From: an uncultured Oscillospiraceae bacterium
GTDB taxonomy: Bacteria > Bacillota > Clostridia > Oscillospirales > Oscillospiraceae
Assembly: GCA_910579965.1 (NCBI GenBank)
Contig: CAJTWF010000025.1
Coordinates: 1 to 42,985, forward strand
DNA: 42,985 bases
Reading direction: 5' to 3'
The translations under genes were made by a program, and so were the position numbers. The notes under the pieces were generated by a model, which searched no databases, was not told where the DNA came from, and saw only the letters and a list, made by a program, of their open reading frames with translations. Positions within the stretch are counted from its first letter, which is position 1. Each line of letters opens with the position of its first letter. Positions 15,633 through 23,549 of the stretch are shown in pieces.

Positions 15633-15998
15633 ATGTCACAACACAGCGAGAATACCAGCTTTACCTGCCGCGTCTGCGGCCGCACTGTCACGCCGGAGGG
15701 GGCGGGCACCCGCCACCGCAACCACTGCCCCGCCTGTCTCCACAGCCTCCACCTGGACAACGTGCCCGGGGACCGCGCCGCCGGCTGCGGCGGCGTGATG
15801 GAGCCGGTGGGGATCTGGGTCCGCCGGGACGGGGAGTGGGCTCTGATCCACCGGTGCCGCCGCTGCGGCGTGCTCCACGCCAACCGGGTGGCCGCAGACG
15901 ACGATCCGATGGGGCTGATGAGCCTGGCCGTGCGGCCCCTGGCCCAGCCCCCCTTCCCCCTGCAATACCTGGAGCGCATGGCAGAGCACAGGGAATAA
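15633..15998 (+). CDS. RNHCP-domain zinc-ribbon protein
   Basis: A 121-residue protein containing the RNHCP motif itself (RHRNHCPACLHSLHLD). Further Cys pairs sit in FTCRVCG, GCGGVM and HRCRRCGVLHANR, which suggests two zinc ribbons. The biochemical role of RNHCP proteins is not known; nucleic-acid binding is plausible. The ATG at 15633 was chosen because AGGAGGACAGC lies directly before it. It is followed by a strong terminator. Confidence 0.9.
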   Translation: MSQHSENTSFTCRVCGRTVTPEGAGTRHRNHCPACLHSLHLDNVPGDRAAGCGGVMEPVGIWVRRDGEWALIHRCRRCGVLHANRVAADDDPMGLMSLAVRPLAQPPFPLQYLERMAEHRE

Positions 15999-16002
15999 CC
16001 CG

Positions 16003-16038
16003 GGGAGGGATCCGAAATTTTTGGATCCCTCCCTTTTT
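16003..16038 (+). terminator. terminator after the RNHCP gene
   Basis: GGGAGGGATCC pairs with GGATCCCTCCC (11 bp), then TTTTT. Confidence 0.9.
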
Positions 16039-16041
16039 CTC

Positions 16042-16070
16042 TTGCGCGGGCCGCCGCTTTCCGCTACAAT
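16042..16070 (+). promoter_or_regulatory. hemW promoter
   Basis: TTGCGC (16042-16047), 17-base spacer, TACAAT (16065-16070), starting right after the previous terminator. Confidence 0.55.
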
Positions 16071-16102
16071 GGGGGTGACATCAGCCAGCGAGGTGACCGC
16101 AC

Positions 16103-17308
16103 GTGAAAAAGCCCGTCAAGCCCCTGGGCCTGTATATCCACATCCCCTTCTGCAAGAGCAAGTGCATCTACTGCGACTTCTACTCCCTGCCCCGGGCCGA
16201 GGACAGGATGGACCGCTATGTGTCCGCCCTCTGCCGCCAGCTGGCGGAGATCGCCCAGCGGACCACCGCCCACACGGTGGACAGCGTGTACCTGGGCGGC
16301 GGCACCCCCTCCTATCTGGGGGAGAAGCGTCTGCGGCGCATCCTCAAAACCGTGAAAAAGCACTACCATCTTTCCAGGGACGCGGAGATCACCCTGGAGG
16401 CCAACCCGGACAGCGCCGGGGACTGGCGGGCCCTCCGCTCCCTGCGCCGGGCGGGGATGAACCGGCTGTCCCTGGGGGTACAGTCGGCGGACGACGGTCT
16501 CCTGCGCACCCTGGGCCGCCCCCACACCTTCGCCCAGGCGGAGGAGGCGGCAGCCGCCGCCCGGCGGGCCAGGATCAGAAACCTCTCCCTGGATCTCATC
16601 TATGGCCTGCCCGGCCAGGACCTGGCGGGGTGGAAGGACACCCTGGAGCGGGCGGCGGCCCTGGAGCCGGAGCACCTGAGCTGCTACGGGCTGAAGGTGG
16701 AGGAGGGCACCCCCCTGTGGGACATGCAGGAGAAGATGGACCTGCCGGACGACGACGCTCAGGCGGATATGTACCTGTGGACGGTGGAGCGGCTGCGGGC
16801 CCTGGGGTATGAGCAGTACGAGATCTCCAATTTCGCCCGGCTGGGCCGGGCCAGCCGCCACAACATGAAGTACTGGACCCTGTGCGAGTACGCGGGGTTC
16901 GGCCCCGGGGCCCACTCGGACCTGGGGGACGTGCGCTACGCCTACCTCCGGAGCCTGGATACCTACTGCGCCGGCGTGGAGGCGGGCGTGAGCGTGCTGG
17001 AGAGCAGCGAGCACATTCCGTCCCGGGAGCGGGACATCGAGTATGTCATGCTGGGTCTCCGCCTGACCCAGGGCATCTCCCGGCAGGAGTTCGAGAACCG
17101 GTACCGCCTGCCCTTCGCCCCCATCCAGTCGGTGCTGGAGCGGTTTCGCGCCACAGGACACGCGGCCCTGGCGGGGGAGCGGTGGCGTTTAACCCCGGAG
17201 GGCTTTCTGGTGTCCAACCAGATCATCGGCCAGGCCCTGGAGGCCCTGGCCGGGGAGAAACTGCGCCGGGAGGAGGCCAACGCCCGCCACGACTACCGGG
17301 TGCGGTGA
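16103..17308 (+). CDS. hemW: HemW-type radical SAM protein (heme chaperone family)
   Basis: A 401-residue radical SAM protein of the HemN/HemW group. The cluster motif is Cys17, Cys21, Cys24 (CKSKCIYCDF), followed by YLGGGTPS, EANPD, NRLSLGVQS, GLPGQ and FGPGAHS. The opening LYIHIPFCKSKCIYCDFYS and C-terminal HemN_C domain fit HemW, which binds heme and is thought to hand it to target proteins, and not coproporphyrinogen dehydrogenase HemN, which is longer at the N-terminus. The start is GTG with GAGGTG upstream. An AT-rich hairpin element begins 10 bases after the stop. Confidence 0.9.
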   Translation: MKKPVKPLGLYIHIPFCKSKCIYCDFYSLPRAEDRMDRYVSALCRQLAEIAQRTTAHTVDSVYLGGGTPSYLGEKRLRRILKTVKKHYHLSRDAEITLEANPDSAGDWRALRSLRRAGMNRLSLGVQSADDGLLRTLGRPHTFAQAEEAAAAARRARIRNLSLDLIYGLPGQDLAGWKDTLERAAALEPEHLSCYGLKVEEGTPLWDMQEKMDLPDDDAQADMYLWTVERLRALGYEQYEISNFARLGRASRHNMKYWTLCEYAGFGPGAHSDLGDVRYAYLRSLDTYCAGVEAGVSVLESSEHIPSRERDIEYVMLGLRLTQGISRQEFENRYRLPFAPIQSVLERFRATGHAALAGERWRLTPEGFLVSNQIIGQALEALAGEKLRREEANARHDYRVR

Positions 17309-17317
17309 AGATTCTAT

Positions 17318-17474
17318 CTTCTTTTCATTTGTGAACAAAAGAAGCAAAAGAAAAAACTTTGGAGGCTGTATGACAGCTGCCGGCAGTCTGACGGTGATGT
17401 TCCGTTAAACTGCCGGCAGCTATTCTATGGCCTCTGAAGTTCTTTTTGATTCTTTTTCTTTCAAGAAAAAGAAT
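17318..17474. repeat. long imperfect hairpin element, locus 2
   Basis: The region between the convergent hemW and carbamoyltransferase genes is an imperfect inverted repeat with arms of about 75 bases. The outer ends are AT-rich hairpins: CTTCTTTT with AAAAGAAG at 17318-17344, and a 12-bp stem ATTCTTTTTCTT with its complement at 17449-17474. The inner arms pair: CTGCCGGCAGT near 17378 faces ACTGCCGGCAG near 17410, and GGAGGC faces GCCTC. The layout matches locus 1 (6752-6911), but the G+C arms differ in sequence. It probably also serves as a two-way terminator. Confidence 0.75.
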
Positions 17475-17489
17475 GACCACAAAAAAGTC

Positions 17490-18488
17490 TTACCGCCCGA
17501 TGGTAGCCACCAGCACCGCCTTGATGGAGTGCATCCGGTTCTCCGCCTCGTCGAACACCACCGAGTGGGGGCCCTGGAACACCTCGTCCGTCACCTCCCG
17601 GATGTCCACGCCCTTGGCCTGCCACTCCTTGGCCAGCTTGGTCTCAAAGTCGTGGAAGGAGGGCAGGCAGTGGAGGTAGAGCACATTCTTGTTGTTGGTG
17701 CGGCGCAGGGTCTCCTCCGTCACCCGGTAGGGGGTCAGCAGCCGGGCCCGCTCCGGGATCAGGTCCTCCTCCCCCATGGAGGCCCAGATGTCGCCGTAGA
17801 TCACGTCCGCGCCGGTGAGGGTGCCCTCGTCGTTGGTGATCTCAATGGTGGCTCCGGTCTCCTTGGCCACCGCGTCCACCTGGCGCATGACGGACTGGTC
17901 CACGCCCTCCACCAGCTCCCTGGGCCCCAGGCCCACAAAGTGCATCCCCATCTTGGCGCAGCCGTACATCCACGCGTAGCACATGTTGTTGCGCACATCC
18001 CCGGGGAACACCACCTTCACATCCTTCAGGGGCTTGGCGCAGTGCTCCTCAATGGTCATCATGTCCGCCAGGATCTGGGTAGGGTGGTCCACGTCGGTCA
18101 GGCCGTTCCACACCGGCACGCCGGAATATTTCGCCAGGTCCTCCACCGCCTTCTGGTCAAAGCCCCGGTACTCGATGCCGTCAAAGAACCGGCCCAGGAC
18201 CCTGGCGCTGTCCTTCAGGCTCTCCTTCTTGCCCATCTGGCTGCTGGCCGCGTCCAGATAGGTGACGTGGGCCCCCTCCTGGGTGGCCGCCACCTCGAAG
18301 GAGCAGCGGGTGCGGGTGGAGGTCTTCTCAAAGAGCAGGACAATGTGCTTGCCCTTCAGGGCCGGATCGCAGACGCCGGCTCTCCGCTTGCTCTTGAGAT
18401 CGTGGCCCAGGTCCAGCAGATACCGGATCTCCTGGGGCGTCAGGTCCATGAGGGTGAGGAAGGATTTTCCTTTCAGATTAACTGCCAT
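17490..18488 (-). CDS. arcB: ornithine carbamoyltransferase
   Basis: A 332-residue cytoplasmic enzyme with the carbamoyl-phosphate motif STRTR (57-61), an FFDGIEYRGF loop, HPTQ in DHPTQILAD, and HCLPSFHD at the ornithine/active site. It interconverts citrulline plus phosphate and ornithine plus carbamoyl phosphate. Sitting 45 bases after arginine deiminase, it most likely runs in the catabolic direction (arcB), although by sequence alone anabolic argF cannot be excluded. AAGGAGAG precedes the ATG. Carbamate kinase and the arginine/ornithine antiporter are not in the window. Confidence 0.93.
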   Translation of the reverse strand: MAVNLKGKSFLTLMDLTPQEIRYLLDLGHDLKSKRRAGVCDPALKGKHIVLLFEKTSTRTRCSFEVAATQEGAHVTYLDAASSQMGKKESLKDSARVLGRFFDGIEYRGFDQKAVEDLAKYSGVPVWNGLTDVDHPTQILADMMTIEEHCAKPLKDVKVVFPGDVRNNMCYAWMYGCAKMGMHFVGLGPRELVEGVDQSVMRQVDAVAKETGATIEITNDEGTLTGADVIYGDIWASMGEEDLIPERARLLTPYRVTEETLRRTNNKNVLYLHCLPSFHDFETKLAKEWQAKGVDIREVTDEVFQGPHSVVFDEAENRMHSIKAVLVATIGR

Positions 18489-18533
18489 GTGTCTCTCCTT
18501 ATCAATGAATAAATAGTATGGGATGGGACGCGC

Positions 18534-19778
18534 CTACCGCACGTCGTCCCGGACAAAGGGCATGGACATGCACCGGGGGCCGCCCCGGCCCCGGCTCAGC
18601 TCGCTGCACGGGATGGTGTGGACGGTGATGCCGTTGTCCTCCAGGATGCGGTTGGTGACGTAGTTGCGCTCATAGACCACCACCTCGCCGGGGGCGATGG
18701 CCAGGGTGTTGCTGCCGTCGCTCCACTGCTCCCGGGCCGCGTCGATGGGGCTGTCGGAGCCGCACTTGATGAGCGTCACCTGATCCAGCCCCAGGTGCTC
18801 CTTGAGGATGTCCTCCAGCCGGCCCTGCTCCTCCTGGATGCGGACCCTGCCGTCCACCAGCTCCATGACAAAGACAGTGATCTCGCTGAGGATGTTGGGA
18901 TGGACGGTGAACTTGTCCCGGTCCACCATGGTGAATACCGTGTCCAGGTGCATAAAGCTGCGGGTCTTGGGGATGTCGAAGGCCAGGATCTTTTTGAAGG
19001 TCTGGCTGATGGAGAGGACCGTGTGGGCGAACTTGTCAATGCTGTCCTCCTCCGTGCGCTGGGAGATGCCCACGGCGATCACCTCCGGGGACAAAATCAG
19101 GATGTCGCCCCCCTCCAGGGAGGAGCTCTCCCCGCGGTCATACCACTTGGGCGCGTCCTTGTAGAGGGGGTGGTACTGGAAGATGAACTTGCCGAAGAGG
19201 GTCTCCCGGTTCCGGGTGACGGTGTGCATCCGGTGGAGGGACACGCCGGTGCCGATGGTGGCGAAGGGGTCCCGGGTGAAATAGAGGTTGGGCATGGGGT
19301 CAATAATAAAGGGGTAGTCGTCTGACCGGAAGCTGAGGTAGTCGGAGAGCTTTCCGGTCTCAAAGCCCCGGACGTCGCTCTTGCGCACGCCGGCCATCAT
19401 GGCGTCCACCAGATGCTCGTCGGACATGATGGCAAAGTAGTCCCGCAAAATCTCCCGGATGCGGTGGCCGGTGATCTCCGCCTCGTCCAGGAACTGCTCC
19501 ACCAGCTCCTGCCGGACCTCCGGCTCCACAATGGTCTCCGCCACCAGGTCCCGGAGGTAGACCACCTCCGCGCCGTTGTCCCGCAGGCAGCCGGCAAAGG
19601 CGTCGTGCTCGGCCTGGGCCACCTTCAGGTAGGGGATGTCGTCAAAGAGCAGCCGCTCCAGGTACTCCGGCATCAGATTCTCCAGCTCCCTGCCCGGACA
19701 GTGGAGCATCACCTTCCTGAGCCTGCCGATCTCCGAGGTGTTGTGCAGCCCGGTTTTCAGGCGCGTTTCAATGGGCAT
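18534..19778 (-). CDS. arcA: arginine deiminase
   Basis: It hydrolyses arginine to citrulline and ammonia, the first step of the arginine deiminase ATP-yielding and acid-resistance route. The 414-residue protein shows the family blocks NTSEIGRLRKVMLHCPGRE, LYFTRDPFATIG, EGGDILILSPE, FMHLDTVFT and the C-terminal nucleophile loop GGPRCMSMPF with Cys403. Length is typical (about 410). AAAAGGAG precedes the ATG. It is upstream of the carbamoyltransferase and separated from the next gene upstream by a terminator, so it must have its own promoter, which I could not place with confidence. Confidence 0.97.
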   Translation of the reverse strand: MPIETRLKTGLHNTSEIGRLRKVMLHCPGRELENLMPEYLERLLFDDIPYLKVAQAEHDAFAGCLRDNGAEVVYLRDLVAETIVEPEVRQELVEQFLDEAEITGHRIREILRDYFAIMSDEHLVDAMMAGVRKSDVRGFETGKLSDYLSFRSDDYPFIIDPMPNLYFTRDPFATIGTGVSLHRMHTVTRNRETLFGKFIFQYHPLYKDAPKWYDRGESSSLEGGDILILSPEVIAVGISQRTEEDSIDKFAHTVLSISQTFKKILAFDIPKTRSFMHLDTVFTMVDRDKFTVHPNILSEITVFVMELVDGRVRIQEEQGRLEDILKEHLGLDQVTLIKCGSDSPIDAAREQWSDGSNTLAIAPGEVVVYERNYVTNRILEDNGITVHTIPCSELSRGRGGPRCMSMPFVRDDVR

Positions 19779-19842
19779 CGTGCATCACTCCTTTTCTGCT
19801 CCCTAGGATGACCGGAACAGGCGGATTCCATGCACGGACGGC

Positions 19843-19883
19843 AAAAAAATTGCGCCTCTCCGCCGGGGAGAGACGCAATTTTT
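19843..19883 (-). terminator. terminator after the Gx transporter gene, possibly two-way
   Basis: AAATTGCG and CGCAATTT arms plus an inner CTCTCC/GGAGAG stem, with T runs on both sides. On the minus strand the arm runs into TTTTTTTG, three bases after the stop at 19886. Confidence 0.8.
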
Positions 19884-19885
19884 CT

Positions 19886-20368
19886 CTATATTTTGATCCG
19901 CTCTGTCAGGACGCCCCCCACAGCGCCGATGGCCACGCCGGCCGCCACGCCGGAAACCAGCAGCGCCGGCAGGTACCAGGCCAGCCGCCCCGTGCCCAGC
20001 GCCGCCACGGCCACCAGGATCTGGGCAATATTGTGGCTCACGCCCCCGGCCACGCTCACCCCCAGGATGGAGAAGCGGCCCGTGCGCCGCAGCAGGGCCA
20101 TCACCGCCAGGCTCAGGGCCGCCCCGGCCAGGGAGTAGGCGAAGCTGTAGGCGTTGCCGAAGGTCATGGAGACCAGCCCCACCCGCGCCAGGGAGACCGC
20201 CGCCGCCGCCCGCAGCCCCATGCGGTAGAGGGCGAAGATCACCACCAGATTGGTCAGCCCCAGCTTTACGCCCGGGGCGGCCGCGGACACGGGGACCAGG
20301 CTCTCCAGCCAGGAGAGGACCATGGCCAGGGCTGTGAGCAGGGCATAGCGGGCCATTCGTCTTGTCAC
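19886..20368 (-). CDS. Gx transporter family membrane protein
   Basis: A 160-residue protein with about five membrane helices, matching the Gx transporter/'heptaprenyl diphosphate synthase component I' family: LTALAMVLSWLESLVP, PGVKLGLTNLVVIFALY, GNAYSFAYSLAGAALS, GGVSHNIAQI. The Gx name comes from the conserved Gly-rich helices; the transported substrate is unknown. The start is GTG at 20368 with TTAGGAGG upstream. It follows the NusG-II protein by 10 bases; this pair is commonly found together in Clostridia. Confidence 0.88.
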   Translation of the reverse strand: MTRRMARYALLTALAMVLSWLESLVPVSAAAPGVKLGLTNLVVIFALYRMGLRAAAAVSLARVGLVSMTFGNAYSFAYSLAGAALSLAVMALLRRTGRFSILGVSVAGGVSHNIAQILVAVAALGTGRLAWYLPALLVSGVAAGVAIGAVGGVLTERIKI

Positions 20369-20378
20369 GGCGCACCTC

Positions 20379-20990
20379 CTAACCCACCGCGGCGTCAAAG
20401 CCGGCAGGCGCGCCCCCCTGGATCTCCACGGTGAGGCGGTGGGGCAGGCACACGATGACCTCCCCCTCCCGGGAGATGGCGCCGGTGCGCACGCAGGTGT
20501 GGTCCCCGCAGTTGGCCTCCCGCACCGCCGCCTGTCCGCCGGCGATCTCCAGCACGTTGTAGGCCGTCCCATCGCCCAGCGTCACGGTCCGGTCCTCCTC
20601 CAGGGGGTAGCGGCCCTGCTCCTGGCCGTCCACGGCGACCACCACCCAGCCGCCCTGGTCCCCGGGCCGCAGGAACAGCCACAGGGCCAGGGCCGCCAGC
20701 AGTATGCCGGCGGCCAGCAGCAGATCGTTTTTTCCCAGGGGTCTGTTCTCGGCGGACCTCCGGCTGTTGTCCCTGCGCATGGCGAAATATTTCCGGTAGG
20801 CGTCCACGCGCTGCGTCTGTCCATCAATCCGTCCCAAGCAGAGGGCCTCCTCCGGCGCCTCCGAGGCCCTGAGGGGTTTGGGGCCGCCGGCCCTGCCAAA
20901 CACAAGCCAGACCCCGGCGCTGGTCTGGCAGCTGCGGCACAGCCATTGCCGGAAGTCCTCTCTGCCGGAAAATTCCGGAATATCGCTCAT
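20379..20990 (-). CDS. fusion of a YdeI-type N-terminal half and a NusG domain II protein
   Basis: A 203-residue protein with two unrelated parts. Residues 5-83 match the first half of YdeI/OmpD-associated family proteins (FSGREDFRQWL, GVWLVFGRAGGPK, SEAPEEALCLGRIDGQ, YFAMRRDNSRRSAENR). From residue 86 (GKNDLLLAAG) it becomes a NusG domain II protein: one membrane helix (88-107), then an exported beta domain with NCGDHTCVRTG and EVIVCLPHRLTVEI. The strong ribosome-binding site (AAAGGAGG) lies before the YdeI part, so the fusion is translated as one protein. The YdeI C-terminal half is missing. NusG-II proteins normally start near KNDLLL; Met71 could be an internal start but has no ribosome-binding site. 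Confidence 0.85.
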   Translation of the reverse strand: MSDIPEFSGREDFRQWLCRSCQTSAGVWLVFGRAGGPKPLRASEAPEEALCLGRIDGQTQRVDAYRKYFAMRRDNSRRSAENRPLGKNDLLLAAGILLAALALWLFLRPGDQGGWVVVAVDGQEQGRYPLEEDRTVTLGDGTAYNVLEIAGGQAAVREANCGDHTCVRTGAISREGEVIVCLPHRLTVEIQGGAPAGFDAAVG

Positions 20991-21078
20991 GACCGCGCCT
21001 CCTTTTTGTCGTTTCTCTATATATTCCCGCCGCATGAATCCCCGCCCTCCGGGGAAGGGTAACCGTGGAGGTGAGGCC

Positions 21079-21636
21079 ATGGAGGGCTGTCAAGGGGCGG
21101 CGGAGCGCAGGCGGGACCCGCTGGAGACGCCCCTGCTGCTGTTTTTTATCCTCTCAGGGGCCGGCTGGCTCTGGGAGGTGGCATTTGTGGGCCTGTCCAC
21201 AGGCGTTCTGGTGAACCGGGGGTTCCTTCACGGGCCCTGGCTGCCGGTGTACGGCGTGGGCGGGCTGCTGTTTCTGCTGCTGCCCCGCCGGATGGAGGGC
21301 TGGACCCTGGCCGCCGCCTGCGCCCTGGCGGGGGGCGGGCTGGAGTACGCCGTGTCCCTGGTCCTGGAGGCGCTGTTCCACCAGCGCTGGTGGGACTACG
21401 CCGGCTGGCCGGGCAGCCTCAGCGGCCGGGTGTGTCTGGCCAGCGCCGCCGCCTTCGGGCTGGCCGGGTGGCTCCTGACAGGCTGGGCGGAACCCCTGCT
21501 GCGGCGGGGACTGGAGAAGCTGCCGCCCCTCTGGCGGCGCGCCTGCTGCCGGGGGCTGTGCCTGCTGTTTGCCGCCGACGCGGCGCTGTCCCTGCTGCGG
21601 CCCAACAGCGGCGCGGGGATATCCTTCCCTGTGTGA
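21079..21636 (+). CDS. CmpB-like putative ABC transporter permease
   Basis: A 185-residue protein with about five membrane helices. The block FFILSGAGWLWEVAFVGLS...NRGFLHGPWLPVYGVGG is the signature of the 'putative ABC transporter type IV'/CmpB family (PF06541). Despite the name, no ATPase partner is nearby and the function is not established. The ATG follows GGAGGTGAGG. The long open frame upstream is the shadow of the oppositely oriented NusG-II gene. It is transcribed alone, towards htrA, and ends at a terminator. Confidence 0.85.
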   Translation: MEGCQGAAERRRDPLETPLLLFFILSGAGWLWEVAFVGLSTGVLVNRGFLHGPWLPVYGVGGLLFLLLPRRMEGWTLAAACALAGGGLEYAVSLVLEALFHQRWWDYAGWPGSLSGRVCLASAAAFGLAGWLLTGWAEPLLRRGLEKLPPLWRRACCRGLCLLFAADAALSLLRPNSGAGISFPV

Positions 21637-21723
21637 CAAGTATATCCCATTTCCGGAAAAAAGTCTACTGGGGAGAATAAAAACCACGGAAATCAATTTT
21701 CGGGAAAGCGCCCTCTGACAGAG

Positions 21724-21762
21724 GGTCCCGGGCCCGTCTTGCGGCGGGCCCGGGACCTTTTT
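21724..21762 (+). terminator. terminator after the CmpB-like gene
   Basis: GGTCCCGGGCCCG pairs with CGGGCCCGGGACC (13 bp), then TTTTTG. It lies 88 bases after the stop. Confidence 0.9.
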
Positions 21763-21866
21763 GTTTCAATGAGAGAGGAAGGATAACAAGTTGAAGGGAG
21801 TGTCTTATATGTGAACTCTTTCAGCTCCGGCGCGGGATACGCCGCAGGGAAAGAAGGATTTTCCCG

Positions 21867-23237
21867 TCAGGAGGCCCGGCCGTAGCGGCCAAAGAACTGG
21901 TTGAAGAAGTCCTCCATGTCGCCGTAATACTCGTCATAGCCGCTATTGCTGTCGGGGGCCTGCTGGTTCCCGCCGGTGGTGGACTGGGGGGTGGGCTCCT
22001 GGGGCTTGTCGATGGTGGAGCCGAAGGTCAGCTCCGTGGTCATCACCTGGCCGTCCCGGACGAAGGTGACCGTGGCGGTGTCCCCGGCCACATAGCTCTT
22101 GCTGCCCACGGCGGACTTCAGATCGCTGCTGGAGGTGATGGTGCTGGTGCCCAGCATGGTAATCACGTCCCCGGCCTGGAGGCCCGCCTTGGCGGCGGGG
22201 CCGTTCTCGGTCACCTCCACCAGATACGCGCCGCTGCGCACGCCGGTCTCCGCGTGGCGGGAGACATCCTCCATGATCACGCCCATGTAGGCGTGGCTGG
22301 TGACCTGACCGTTCTCCATGATGTCCTTGAGCATGTTCAGCACGTCGTCAATGGGGATGGCGAAGCCCAGTCCCTCGGCAGCGGTGCCCCGGCTGTCGGC
22401 GGTGGAGGTCTTGGCGGTGACGATGCCCACCACCTCGCCGTAGCTGTTGAAGAGGGGGCCGCCGGAGTTGCCGGGGTTGATGGCAGTGTCGATCTGGATC
22501 ATGTTAAAGGGGGTGCCGTTGAGGTTGATCTCCCGGTTGAGGCAGGAGACGATGCCCCGGCTCATGGAGAAGGTCAGCTCCCCCAGGGGGTTGCCGATGG
22601 TGGACACGTCCTCCCCTACGGTGAGCTCATCCGAGGAGCCCAGCACCACGGGCTTGAGGGGCGTGTCGCCCGGGTCCACCTTCAGCACCGCGATGTCGTA
22701 GTCCGTGTCGCTGCCCACCACCTGTGCGGTGTAGGTTTTGCCGTTATTGAGGGTGACCTGCACGTCCGTGGCGCCGCTGATTACGTGGGCGTTGGTGGCG
22801 ATATAGCCGTCGGCGGTGAGGACGAAGCCGCTGCCGGAGCTGGCGGTCTGCACCGGCTGGCCGAAGAAGTTGTAGCCCGCCAGGGCGGAGGTGTTGATGC
22901 TCACGCAGCTGTCCACGTTGGCGTTGTAGAGCTGAGAGAAGCTGAGACGCTCGCTGCCGGTGACGCTGACAGTCTCCACCTCCACGGGCTGGCGGTCGCT
23001 GCGCATCACCTGGGTCTGGTCCGGCTGGGCGCTGCGCCAGCTGTTTACCGCCCAGCCGGCCCCAAAGGCCCCGCCGATGAGCAGGGCCCCGCACAGGACG
23101 CCCGCCAGAATCCGCTTGCCCCTGCCCCGCCCGGGCTTCTCCGGCTCCATGGGGGACTGAGCGGGCTGGAAGCCCTCGCTGTCGCCCTGATAATTGTAGT
23201 GGTACTCGTAGGTGCTTCTGTCGTTATCGTTATACAT
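21867..23237 (-). CDS. htrA: HtrA/DegP-family membrane-anchored serine protease
   Basis: A 456-residue protein quality-control protease of the cell envelope. It has a short acidic/aromatic cytoplasmic N-terminus, one membrane anchor (about 43-65), a trypsin-like domain (about 95-290) with the full triad His151 (TNAHVI), Asp181 (DYDIAVLKV) and Ser258 (GNSGGPL), one PDZ domain (about 300-400) and a Gln/Ser/Tyr-rich tail. This is the usual Firmicute HtrA layout. GGGAGG precedes the ATG. The promoter is not clear. An inverted repeat CCATAG-CTTA-CTATGG at 23294-23309 upstream could be a regulator site. Confidence 0.97.
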   Translation of the reverse strand: MYNDNDRSTYEYHYNYQGDSEGFQPAQSPMEPEKPGRGRGKRILAGVLCGALLIGGAFGAGWAVNSWRSAQPDQTQVMRSDRQPVEVETVSVTGSERLSFSQLYNANVDSCVSINTSALAGYNFFGQPVQTASSGSGFVLTADGYIATNAHVISGATDVQVTLNNGKTYTAQVVGSDTDYDIAVLKVDPGDTPLKPVVLGSSDELTVGEDVSTIGNPLGELTFSMSRGIVSCLNREINLNGTPFNMIQIDTAINPGNSGGPLFNSYGEVVGIVTAKTSTADSRGTAAEGLGFAIPIDDVLNMLKDIMENGQVTSHAYMGVIMEDVSRHAETGVRSGAYLVEVTENGPAAKAGLQAGDVITMLGTSTITSSSDLKSAVGSKSYVAGDTATVTFVRDGQVMTTELTFGSTIDKPQEPTPQSTTGGNQQAPDSNSGYDEYYGDMEDFFNQFFGRYGRAS

Positions 23238-23293
23238 CGGTTATTCCTCCCTGCGAAATAGCTTTTGTCTTTTGGTGTTTTTTTATGAGCTGG

Positions 23294-23309
23294 CCATAGC
23301 TTACTATGG
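23294..23309. promoter_or_regulatory. inverted repeat upstream of htrA
   Basis: CCATAG-CTTA-CTATGG, with an additional CTGG on the left and CCAG 9 bases to the right. It lies about 57 bases before the htrA ATG and is a candidate operator. Confidence 0.35.
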
Positions 23310-23390
23310 ATTTATGTCCAGAGTATGAAGAAAATGCGCAAAGATTTTGAACAATCTGGAAATGGTTTGTGAATGGGCGCCGGGGCGGCG

Positions 23391-23437
23391 CATACAAAGG
23401 GCGGCGAGGTGTGTCCCCGCCGCCCTTTGTATGTTTT
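23391..23437 (+). terminator. orphan terminator-like hairpin
   Basis: CATACAAAGGGCGGCG pairs perfectly with CGCCGCCCTTTGTATG (16 bp), followed by TTTT on the plus strand. Both neighbouring genes are on the minus strand, so no known transcript ends here in this direction. Confidence 0.6.
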
Positions 23438-23549
23438 GGAAGATTGGATGAAAAGAAGTTATTGTCTCTTGCATGATTCAGTATAGGCGGAAGGTATTAA
23501 GAAAACCAGCGTCAATCGTTACAAAAGTATTAAATCTCTTCTGCATCTG

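Larger units (their letters stand above)
23238..23549. other. gene-free region upstream of htrA
   Basis: This 312-base region is relatively AT-rich. It holds a 6-4-6 inverted repeat (23294-23309) and a 16-bp terminator-like hairpin (23391-23437) that points away from htrA and is not preceded by any visible plus-strand gene. No open frame was found. Confidence 0.6.
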
